Source of the DNA: Flavobacteriales bacterium UBA5933 | Lineage (GTDB): Bacteria > Bacteroidota > Bacteroidia > Flavobacteriales > Weeksellaceae | DNA length: 16,239 nt | Assembly: GCA_002430925.1 (NCBI GenBank) | Contig: DJDD01000066.1 | Coordinates: 1-16,239 of the forward strand | Reading direction: 5' to 3' | Part shown: piece after piece, positions 6,452-12,943 of the stretch | How positions within the stretch are numbered: the first letter of the stretch is position 1 | Layout of the letters: each line of letters begins with the position of its first letter | Notes under the pieces: model-generated | The model's database searches: none | What the model saw: only the letters and a program-made list of their open reading frames with translations | What the model was told of the DNA's origin: nothing | Program-made: the position numbers and the translations under genes

Positions 6452-7246
6452 TTAGTATGCTTCTGGTTGATCTTGGCTCTCTATTTCTTCTTTATACTCA
6501 TCATAATTGATAACAGGATTATAGGCTTGTTGTTCCAATGAATCTGCTCTACGTACATTGGTCTTACTAAGTTGGCTCTGTTGTCCATGTTTCTTTACTG
6601 TTATTTTTCCACCTGTTGTACAAAGAAGTTCTGATGTCTCTAAAATACAATAATTTTCAAGTATTCTTGTTCTTGTACTTTGCTTTTGCCATTTGCCAGC
6701 TAGAGAATAAACACATGGTAAATAACCTCCAGAAGTTGGACGAAGTTTACATTTACCAAAAGGTTCTACCGGTGGATTCAGTTGTAAATCGTTTTCTGTT
6801 ACAGCAAGAAAATCATTTTCTGCTGACGGGGAATTCAGAAATAATTTTTTGTGCGAAGTAACTTTAAAATTTGGAAATTTAAAACCTTTATCGCATTGGC
6901 AAGTTCCTTTTTGTATAACATAATGGATACTACTAGAATTATCTATTTGTTCTTCTTTTTCTACTTGCTTAGATTCTTCTCCAATTATGGATTCGTTATT
7001 ATCTAAAGAGCTTACACTATTGTCTGAAAATAGCTCCTCTGTAACATCAACATTATTATGTATAAATAATTCTGAATCGTCATCGGGTAAAAGAATTTTT
7101 GTTCCAGAAGTCAGTACACCATGAATTATTTCTTCTTCTGGACAATGTAAATTATGATAAAGTTGTAAATGTTCTTTACTTTTTATATTGTATTTTTTTG
7201 CAATTTTTGCAAATGTATCATTGGGTTGGGTAGTATAATAGTTCAT
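6452..7246 (-). CDS. LysM + DUF4280 (PAAR-like) protein, probable spike tip or effector adaptor
   Basis: A protein of 264 residues. Residues 1-55 form a LysM-type module (YTTQPNDTFAKIAKKYNIKS...GTKILLP) containing YHNLHC. Residues 56-105 are an acidic, Ser/Asn-rich linker. From about residue 105 the sequence matches the DUF4280 plan: GTCQCDKG, NPPVEPFGKCKL, GYLPCVYSLAGKWQ, then ENYCILETSELLCTTGGKITVKKHGQ, with regularly placed cysteines. DUF4280 proteins are regarded as PAAR-like and occur with type VI and extracellular contractile injection systems in Bacteroidota, where a PAAR domain caps the spike. The gene sits directly between the other LysM frame and the effector, as expected for a cognate adaptor. 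There is no signal peptide. The DUF4280 call is firm; the role at the spike tip is inferred because no structural injection genes are in view. Confidence 0.8.
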   Translation of the reverse strand: MNYYTTQPNDTFAKIAKKYNIKSKEHLQLYHNLHCPEEEIIHGVLTSGTKILLPDDDSELFIHNNVDVTEELFSDNSVSSLDNNESIIGEESKQVEKEEQIDNSSSIHYVIQKGTCQCDKGFKFPNFKVTSHKKLFLNSPSAENDFLAVTENDLQLNPPVEPFGKCKLRPTSGGYLPCVYSLAGKWQKQSTRTRILENYCILETSELLCTTGGKITVKKHGQQSQLSKTNVRRADSLEQQAYNPVINYDEYKEEIESQDQPEAY

Positions 7247-7253
7247 AAATAAA

Positions 7254-7832
7254 TTAGTTAGGTTGTAATTCTATTTTATGTCTAAATTTTTTTTCTTCAT
7301 TTTGACACAATACTATTTCAGCAGAAGCATTTTTTAGTTTTTTGGTTTCTTTATGAGTTTCATATTTTAATACAATCTCTCCAAAAAAATTATCATCTGG
7401 TTTTTCATCAGTTTCTATACCGCTTATTATTGCATTAAAACTGTATAGATTATCTGTTTTGCCTCTTAGTATTGTTGTTATGTAATTTTCATCTTTGTGG
7501 TTATAATCAGCAGAAAATTCGCAAACTATTGGAAAAGAATTAGGATAAATAATAAATTTTTCTTTCCAATTCGATTTTTTATAAAACCAATCAAGTTTAG
7601 GAAAAAGTAATTTATACAATAATGTTTGAGTTATTTTATTAAAAAATACAGTCTCATTTTTTATAGATTCTTCAAATTTATCTAGGTAATTTTTAGTTAT
7701 TTCTCCCATATAATATTCTTCTATCTTTTTACGAGAATGTAAAAAGATTTCTAAAAAATAATTATAATCGTAAAAAGTCGTTAACTCTCCATTTGATGAA
7801 ATAAAAAAAGAAAGTGGCGAAATAGCTTTCAT
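7254..7832 (-). CDS. Unknown protein, probably the C-terminal part of an interrupted LysM protein
   Basis: A frame of 192 residues from the only ATG available (7830-7832). I recognise no domain: it alternates aromatic, Lys and Glu residues, with KEKFIIYPNSFPIVCEFSADYNHKDENYITTILRGKTDNLYSFNAIISG suggesting beta structure. The same frame is open without a stop for a further 65 codons upstream, up to 8027, and that part also reads like protein (KSNVVDEFHIESKLNLSFRKDND, then NITRTN). Immediately before it is the TAA at 8028-8030 that ends the LysM frame, in the same phase. The simplest reading is one protein of about 340 residues, LysM then this domain, split by one stop codon. If the stop is real, this half could be made only by reinitiation at 7832 or by readthrough. 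It lies 7 bases before the DUF4280 gene. Confidence 0.55.
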   Translation of the reverse strand: MKAISPLSFFISSNGELTTFYDYNYFLEIFLHSRKKIEEYYMGEITKNYLDKFEESIKNETVFFNKITQTLLYKLLFPKLDWFYKKSNWKEKFIIYPNSFPIVCEFSADYNHKDENYITTILRGKTDNLYSFNAIISGIETDEKPDDNFFGEIVLKYETHKETKKLKNASAEIVLCQNEEKKFRHKIELQPN

Positions 7833-8027
7833 TGCTTCTAAGGATAATAAACTAGCTTTCGCTTCTATAGCTTCGTTATTTTTAGTAAAATTTGTTCGAG
7901 TTATATTTACTATTTCTTTATCATTATCTTTTCGAAAAGAAAGATTTAATTTGGATTCTATATGAAATTCATCTACAACATTACTCTTGTAGGTTTCTAT
8001 AATGGAATAAGTATGGTCATAAAAATT

Positions 8028-8276
8028 TTATGAAAAAACAGCAGATGGTCTTTCTGAATGCTCATCTTCAGCTATTTCATTTTTAGTTTTAAAATTGAGA
8101 GGGATTAAAATAGTTTCATAATATAATAAGCGTTCAGAATAAATCATATTTTCTGTTTTACAATGTTCATTATGAAATTGTTCTAGATGAAAAGGATGTA
8201 TCCCTACTCGCTTAGCAAGTAAAGTTAAGGTATCACCAGGTTTGGGCTTATAAATTAAATAATCTTCATTATTCAT
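8028..8276 (-). CDS. LysM domain protein, probably an N-terminal fragment
   Basis: A protein of 82 residues from ATG 8274-8276; a TTG one codon upstream is less likely as the start. LysM signature: YLIYKPKPGDTLTLLAKRVGIHPFHLEQFHNEHC, then ERLLYYETILIPLNF. The motif FHNEHC parallels YHNLHC in the DUF4280 protein two genes downstream, so the two LysM modules are related. In contractile injection loci LysM-domain proteins connect tube, spike and baseplate; elsewhere LysM binds peptidoglycan. The frame ends at TAA 8028-8030 after SAVFS, and the same frame then continues open for more than 250 codons, which suggests truncation by a nonsense mutation. This is the first gene of the effector operon; a promoter candidate lies about 25 bases upstream. 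Confidence 0.65.
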   Translation of the reverse strand: MNNEDYLIYKPKPGDTLTLLAKRVGIHPFHLEQFHNEHCKTENMIYSERLLYYETILIPLNFKTKNEIAEDEHSERPSAVFS

Positions 8277-8279
8277 CAA

Positions 8280-8487
8280 AGGTTTGTTTTGGTTGTTCTC
8301 TCAAAAATACTATTTATTATATAATTTACTGAATAATAAGTACTTAAAATCGAATTAATGAAAAATAAGTTTATCAATTAAACATTGTATTTTATAATAT
8401 AATGTAGTTTATATAATGAATTATCGCCTTGGATACTTAAAAAATAAGGTTAGGCTTTATTATATAAATTTTATTGATAAGAGTGAT
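8280..8487. other. AT-rich intergenic region upstream of the effector operon
   Basis: Besides the -7-like element at 8302-8309, no gene, tRNA or clear operator is visible in this very AT-rich stretch. The run at 8388-8427 contains several ATAATATAATG/TATATAATGAATTAT-like words but no convincing symmetric site. Confidence 0.5.
8302..8309 (-). promoter_or_regulatory. Candidate Bacteroidota -7 promoter element for the effector operon
   Basis: On the minus strand the bases read TATTTTTG, an exact fit to the TAnnTTTG -7 consensus of Bacteroidota, about 25 bases upstream of the first LysM start codon. No good TTTG -33 element is seen at the expected distance, and such short AT-rich matches arise by chance. 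Confidence 0.35.
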
Positions 8488-8593
8488 GCAATAAGGATTG
8501 AAGTGGAAATCCTTTGCTAATTGGATGCAAATGGAAATGTAATTACCAATTAGCAAAGATTGAAACGTAAAGCCTGCCCCGAAGGGATTGCCC
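8488..8593 (-). repeat. Structured intergenic repeat element, copy 3
   Basis: Read on the minus strand it begins GGGCAATCCC, has CAGGCTTT and CAATCTTTG, a variable stem, CAAAGGATTT and CAATCCTTATTGC. The outer stem is ATTGC (8587-8591) with GCAAT (8488-8492), a different but still complementary sequence from the other copies. Central arms CTTTGCTAATTGG (8512-8524) and CCAATTAGCAAAG (8546-8558) pair perfectly. It lies 17 bases past the stop of the NlpC/P60 gene, on that gene's strand, so it may serve as its 3' end. Confidence 0.75.
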
Positions 8594-8610
8594 AAATAAA
8601 AAATATTGTA

Positions 8611-9378
8611 TTAAATTAATTTACGAATGCATCTTAATTTATGAGAGTATTTTTGAGAATCTGTATTAAAAATTCCATTTGTATCGATAGGATCAATGCG
8701 TACTTTACCGTGTGCGTGTAAAATTTTACCATTTCCACACATAATTCCAACGTGAATTATTCTACCTTCGGCATTGTCAAAAAAAGCTAAATCTCCTGGT
8801 TCTGCTTCTTCTACAAAACTAAGTACTTCTCCCATTTCTGCTTGTTGATAAGCATCTCTGGGTATAGTATAACCTCCTATTTTATATACTTGCTGTGTAA
8901 GGCCTGAGCAATCGATACCAAATGAAGATTTACCTCCCCATAAATAAGGTACGTTAAGATAAGATTTGGCGATTTCTACCAATTGATCTTTAGATTTTTT
9001 ACCTGATGTGTATACACCAAAATACTCAAAGCATTTTGGACCTATTTTTATTTTACTTTCGCATAATGAACGTACTTCTGCACCAATTGTTAATGTCATT
9101 GGTAAATTATTTTCCAAGGCATGATTATATGGATTGATTGCAAATTTTTCTGCAATATTACGATTATATTCTTCTTCTGAAACCTCAACAATTTGTTTAG
9201 GATCTACCCAACCTTCGTAACCATCGAAAGCTAACTGAACTTTAGTCCATTTTTCTAATTCTTCGGTAATCATTAATTTTTCTCCGAACAGAATTTGACT
9301 TACCATTTCCGAAGAATCTCTGGCTTCGGAACGCAAAGGGGCTACACTAACTTGACAAATTGCGTATTTCATGCTCAT
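8611..9378 (-). CDS. NlpC/P60 (C40) family peptidase with N-terminal SH3-like domain
   Basis: A 255-residue murein-peptide endopeptidase of the kind that cuts gamma-D-glutamyl-diamino acid bonds. Residues 4-65 are a bacterial SH3-like module (VAPLRSEARDSSEMVSQILFGE, then GYEGWVD). Residues 130-255 are the NlpC/P60 core: Cys157 in FGIDCSG, His209 in IIHVGIM and the third polar residue His221 in ILHAHGK. No signal peptide or lipobox is present, so the protein may act in the cytoplasm on recycled wall peptides, as YkfC-type enzymes do, rather than on the sacculus. The ATG overlaps the TGA of the methyltransferase gene (9375-9378); a second ATG two codons later (9370-9372) is also possible. It is next to the effector locus but separated from it by the operon promoter region and repeat copy 3, and it is a housekeeping-type protein, so I do not assign it to that locus. 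Confidence 0.88.
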   Translation of the reverse strand: MSMKYAICQVSVAPLRSEARDSSEMVSQILFGEKLMITEELEKWTKVQLAFDGYEGWVDPKQIVEVSEEEYNRNIAEKFAINPYNHALENNLPMTLTIGAEVRSLCESKIKIGPKCFEYFGVYTSGKKSKDQLVEIAKSYLNVPYLWGGKSSFGIDCSGLTQQVYKIGGYTIPRDAYQQAEMGEVLSFVEEAEPGDLAFFDNAEGRIIHVGIMCGNGKILHAHGKVRIDPIDTNGIFNTDSQKYSHKLRCIRKLI

Positions 9379-10022
9379 TTTTTTCGGATTAAAGTAATTC
9401 CATCTCGAATAGGAAGAATAATAGATTCTACTCGATTATCTTGGGTTACCATTTCATTAAAATCTTTCAGGATTTGTGTTGAAGGATCTTTCTTATCTTC
9501 TTCCTCTAACATTACTTTTCCGTACCACAAAACATTATCTACAAGCATAGCTCCACCTGGACGTAAAAGTTGCAACACTTTCTCGAAATAATAAGGATAG
9601 CTTTCTTTATCAGCATCAATAAATGCTAAATCAATTGTATTATTTTGAATTGTTTCTAGTTCAATTTTAGCATCATTAACTCTAAAATCTATTTTTGATG
9701 AAAATTCTGATTCATCAAAATATTTACGGCATAAATATTCTAATTCATCATTTTTATCAATCGTAATTATTTTTCCATCTTCCGAAAGACCTTCAGCCAA
9801 ACATAATGTTGCATATCCTGTAAAAGTTCCTAATTCTAAAATAGTTTTTGGAGCTAAAATCTTAGACAAAATACTTAATAATCTTCCTTGATATTCTCCT
9901 GAAATCATGTGCGGCTGAGTTGTAGACTGAAATGTTTCAACACGTAAACGCCCTAAGATTTCTGGTTCTTGGTCTGTGTGATGATCTAAATACGATTCTA
10001 AAACTGGTGAAATTTTTATCAT
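9375..10022 (-). CDS. Class I SAM-dependent O-methyltransferase (methyltransferase family 3, CCoAOMT-like)
   Basis: A 215-residue methyltransferase of the family that contains caffeoyl-CoA and catechol O-methyltransferases. The SAM-binding motif I is ILELGTFTGYATLCLAE (residues 61-77), the acidic strand-2 residue is in KIITIDKND, and metal-binding Asp residues are expected in LAFIDADKE (133-140) and in LVDNVLWYG (160-168). The length matches the family. The physiological substrate in flavobacteria is not known and nothing nearby reveals it. It is the first gene of a two-gene unit with the NlpC/P60 peptidase, overlapping by 4 bases (ATGA). The promoter must lie in the 100 bases shared with the acs terminator. 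Confidence 0.88.
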   Translation of the reverse strand: MIKISPVLESYLDHHTDQEPEILGRLRVETFQSTTQPHMISGEYQGRLLSILSKILAPKTILELGTFTGYATLCLAEGLSEDGKIITIDKNDELEYLCRKYFDESEFSSKIDFRVNDAKIELETIQNNTIDLAFIDADKESYPYYFEKVLQLLRPGGAMLVDNVLWYGKVMLEEEDKKDPSTQILKDFNEMVTQDNRVESIILPIRDGITLIRKK

Positions 10023-10039
10023 ATCTTTAAAAAAGTATA

Positions 10040-10047
10040 CAAAAATA
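10040..10047 (-). promoter_or_regulatory. Candidate -7 promoter element for the methyltransferase-NlpC unit
   Basis: TATTTTTG on the minus strand matches TAnnTTTG, about 18 bases before the methyltransferase start codon. It coincides with the T-rich tail of the acs terminator, so the match may only reflect that tail. No -33 element is evident. Confidence 0.25.
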
Positions 10048-10050
10048 AAA

Positions 10051-10097
10051 AATTCGTACTGAATAATGGCTATTTAAACCAAAATTCAGTACGAATT
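10051..10097 (-). terminator. Intrinsic terminator of acs
   Basis: Perfect 14-base arms, AATTCGTACTGAAT (10051-10064) and ATTCAGTACGAATT (10084-10097), with a 19-base loop. On the minus strand the hairpin follows the acs stop (10126) and is followed directly by TTTTTTATTTTTG. Confidence 0.85.
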
Positions 10098-10125
10098 ATC
10101 TTTTTATTGTATTAAAAAAGTTGTT

Positions 10126-12030
10126 TTATACTTTTTCTTTCATAATAGTTTCTACAATTTCTGGATCTAATAATGTTGATGTATCTCCAAAATCAGTTTC
10201 ATTACTTGCTATTTTTCGTAAGATACGACGCATAATTTTTCCACTTCTTGTCTTAGGTAAACCTGATACAAATTGTATTTTTTCTGGTTTAGCAATAGCT
10301 CCAATCAGTTTTGAAACTGTATTTTTTATCTCTTTTTCTAATTCCGGAGATTTTGTAAATCCATCTTGTAAAATAACATATGCATATAATGCATTACCTT
10401 TTATATCATGAGGATAACCAACAACTGCACTTTCTGCAACAGCTTCGTGCTCGTTAATTGCATTTTCTATTGGTGCTGTTCCTAAATTATGTCCAGAAAC
10501 AATAACAACGTCATCTACACGCCCTGTAATTCTGAAGTTATCCATGGCATCTCTATATCCTCCATCTCCTGTAAAATAATAACCTGGGAATGTAGAGAAA
10601 TATGTTTCTATATATCTTTTGTGATCTCCGTAGATTGTTCGAGCCATGGATGGCCAAGGAAATTTAACTGCTAAACGACCTTCAGATCTTTCATTAATTG
10701 CTTCTACTTCTTTTCCATTTTCATCCATTAATACTGCTTGAACTCCTGGTAAAGGTAATGTTGCAAAGGTTGGACGAAGTGGTGTAATTCCTGCTAAAGG
10801 AGAAATAAGAATAGATCCTGTTTCTGTTTGCCACCATGTATCTACAATAGGACAAGTTCCTTTTCCTACATAATCATTTAACCAGTGCCATGCTTCCTCG
10901 TTGATTGGTTCACCAACCGATCCTAAAACTTTTAAACTCGATAAATCGTATTTTTCTACATAATCTAATGACTCACGAGCAAGAGAACGAATAGCTGTTG
11001 GAGCAGTATAAAAATGTGTAACACGTAATTTTTCTACAATTTCCCAAAATCTTCCAAAATCTGGATAACTAGGAATACCTTCAAACATTACTGTTGTTAC
11101 ACCACAAGCTAATGGTCCATAAACGATATAACTATGTCCTGTAATCCAACCAATATCTGCTGTACACCAATAAATATCATGAGATTTCATTTGAAAAATA
11201 TTAGTAAAAGAATAGGCTGTTTGTACCATATAACCTCCACATGTGTGTACCATTCCTTTTGGTTTACCTGTAGATCCAGAAGTATAAAGAATAAATAAAG
11301 GATCCTCTGCATCCATTTCTTCTGCAGGGCAATTATCATCGACTTTATACATTTCATCAATCCAAAATTTATCTCGTCCTCCAACCATAGAAGTTGGTTC
11401 TATTGCTCTTCTATAAACGATACATGTTTGAACAGAAGAACAATCTTTAAGAGCTTCATCACAAATTGCCTTAAGATTAATGGATTTTGTACCACGAAAA
11501 ACTTCATTAGCAGTAACCAATAGTTTACATTGTGCATCGTTGATACGCGAAGCTAAAGCGGAAGATGAAAAACCAGCAAATACAATTGAATGTACTGCTC
11601 CTATTCTAGCACAAGCTAACATAGCAACAGTTAATTCTGGAATCATTGGCATGTATAAACAAACACGATCTCCTTTTTCTACTCCGTTTCTTTTTAAAAC
11701 ATTTGCGAATCGACAAACTTTTGAATGTAATTGACGATATGTAATAATACGTGTTTCCTCTAACGGATTATTTGGTTCCCATATAATTGCTCTTTTATTT
11801 CCTTTTTTTTCTAAATGTCTATCAAGTAAATTTTCAGTAATATTTAGTTTACCACCTTGAAACCATTTAAAATCAGCATTTTCAAAATTATATTCTAAGG
11901 TTTTATCCCATTTTTTCTTCCAAATGAAATTATCAGCAATTTCATCCCAAAATTCTTCGGGCTCATTTACACTTCTTTTGTAATCTTTTCTATATTCTGA
12001 AAACGAATTTATTCTAAAATTGCTACTCAT
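10126..12030 (-). CDS. acs: Acetyl-CoA synthetase, AMP-forming
   Basis: A 634-residue enzyme that converts acetate, ATP and CoA to acetyl-CoA, AMP and pyrophosphate, supporting growth on acetate and recapture of overflow acetate. Motifs of the adenylate-forming superfamily are all present: LFILYTSGSTGKPKGMVHTCGGY (P-loop, near 246-268), DIGWITGHSYIVYGPL, VDTWWQTETG, YYFTGDGGYRD, RVDDVVIVSGHNLGT and the C-terminal PKTRSGKIMRRILRKI, whose Lys near residue 597 is the usual site of regulatory acetylation. Length and order match bacterial Acs (about 650 residues). It appears monocistronic, with a terminator on each side (12072-12100 upstream, 10051-10097 downstream). No promoter element stands out in the 41 bases between the upstream terminator and the ATG at 12028-12030. 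Confidence 0.97.
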   Translation of the reverse strand: MSSNFRINSFSEYRKDYKRSVNEPEEFWDEIADNFIWKKKWDKTLEYNFENADFKWFQGGKLNITENLLDRHLEKKGNKRAIIWEPNNPLEETRIITYRQLHSKVCRFANVLKRNGVEKGDRVCLYMPMIPELTVAMLACARIGAVHSIVFAGFSSSALASRINDAQCKLLVTANEVFRGTKSINLKAICDEALKDCSSVQTCIVYRRAIEPTSMVGGRDKFWIDEMYKVDDNCPAEEMDAEDPLFILYTSGSTGKPKGMVHTCGGYMVQTAYSFTNIFQMKSHDIYWCTADIGWITGHSYIVYGPLACGVTTVMFEGIPSYPDFGRFWEIVEKLRVTHFYTAPTAIRSLARESLDYVEKYDLSSLKVLGSVGEPINEEAWHWLNDYVGKGTCPIVDTWWQTETGSILISPLAGITPLRPTFATLPLPGVQAVLMDENGKEVEAINERSEGRLAVKFPWPSMARTIYGDHKRYIETYFSTFPGYYFTGDGGYRDAMDNFRITGRVDDVVIVSGHNLGTAPIENAINEHEAVAESAVVGYPHDIKGNALYAYVILQDGFTKSPELEKEIKNTVSKLIGAIAKPEKIQFVSGLPKTRSGKIMRRILRKIASNETDFGDTSTLLDPEIVETIMKEKV

Positions 12031-12071
12031 TTCTTTTTTATTTTGTGATTTTGAGTATACAATATAAAAAA

Positions 12072-12100
12072 AGCGAATTAATTTATCAAATTAACTCGCT
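12072..12100 (-). terminator. Intrinsic terminator of the mutS-M48 unit
   Basis: Arms AGCGAATTAATTT (12072-12084) and AAATTAACTCGCT (12088-12100) pair with a single mismatch around a 3-base loop. On the minus strand a run of seven T follows the hairpin. It lies 27 bases after the stop of the M48 gene. Confidence 0.85.
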
Positions 12101-12127
12101 ACTATTTAAGTGATTTTATTAAAAATT

Positions 12128-12931
12128 TTATTTCCCTTTGTATGGACTTGCATTATAATAAGCAATAGCTGTAGGTAAAGCTTCTCTTATTCTTGCTATA
12201 CGGGTTGCATCTGAAGGGTGAGTACTCATAAAATCTGATGTACTAGAATTTCCACTTTTAGCAGCCATTCTTTCCCAAAAAGGAATTGCAGCAGATGGAT
12301 CATATCCAGCCATAGCCATTAAGTATAACCCCGTTTTGTCAGCATCTAATTCCATTTTACGAGAATAGCTTAATAATCCCATTTGTGCACCTGCTGGATA
12401 CAATTGATTAAAAATAGAAGCATAATTGGCATTCGTTATAGAACTTCCTATAATTTGACCTCCGTATTGTGCTACCATTTGCTGAGATGCTTGTTCAGCA
12501 CTATGACCAGCCAATGCATGACCAATCTCGTGACCTAAAACAACTGCTAAACCTGTTGCATCTTTTGTTACTGGTAAAATTCCGGAATAAACAGCTACTT
12601 TTCCTCCTGGCATACACCAAGCATTTACTTCATTGGATTGTAATAATGTAAATTGCCATTTATAACCATCTAATTGAGATAATATTCCTTTTTCTTTATA
12701 ATATTCTTTTGCTGCATATTCCAAACGTGTACCAACAGTTTGTATCATTTTTGCATCAGCAGTTCCTGTAATTACTTTTCCTTCTTTCAGAACTTTATCG
12801 TACTGTGAAAAAGCTGTTGGCATTAATTCAGTATTTGATACTAATGACAATGATTTTCTTCCTGTAACTGGATTGGTCGCACAAGAAGCTAATGTTAACA
12901 CACCAGCTAATGTCAATATTATTTTTTTCAT
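12128..12931 (-). CDS. M48 family zinc metallopeptidase, lipoprotein
   Basis: A 267-residue protease with a lipoprotein signal (MKKIILTLAGVLTLASC, modified Cys17). The zinc site is HEIGH at 134-138 (VVLGHEIGHALAGH), with the third ligand expected at Glu194 in RKMELDADKTGLYLMAMAGYD; both are diagnostic for peptidase family M48. Relatives such as BepA and LoiP act in the periplasm on damaged or misassembled outer-membrane proteins; substrate specificity here is not known. NPVTGRKSLSLVS after the signal is conserved in this subgroup. It starts 12 bases after the mutS stop, so the two are probably cotranscribed, although a functional link is not evident. The terminator at 12072-12100 follows. Confidence 0.93.
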   Translation of the reverse strand: MKKIILTLAGVLTLASCATNPVTGRKSLSLVSNTELMPTAFSQYDKVLKEGKVITGTADAKMIQTVGTRLEYAAKEYYKEKGILSQLDGYKWQFTLLQSNEVNAWCMPGGKVAVYSGILPVTKDATGLAVVLGHEIGHALAGHSAEQASQQMVAQYGGQIIGSSITNANYASIFNQLYPAGAQMGLLSYSRKMELDADKTGLYLMAMAGYDPSAAIPFWERMAAKSGNSSTSDFMSTHPSDATRIARIREALPTAIAYYNASPYKGK

Positions 12932-12943
12932 ATTTAGTCTAAT

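Noticed and set aside
3929..8276. Structural genes of a type VI or extracellular injection apparatus
   Set aside because: Only LysM/DUF4280 tip-like proteins, an effector and immunity candidates are present; no sheath, tube, baseplate or ATPase sequence is in the window.
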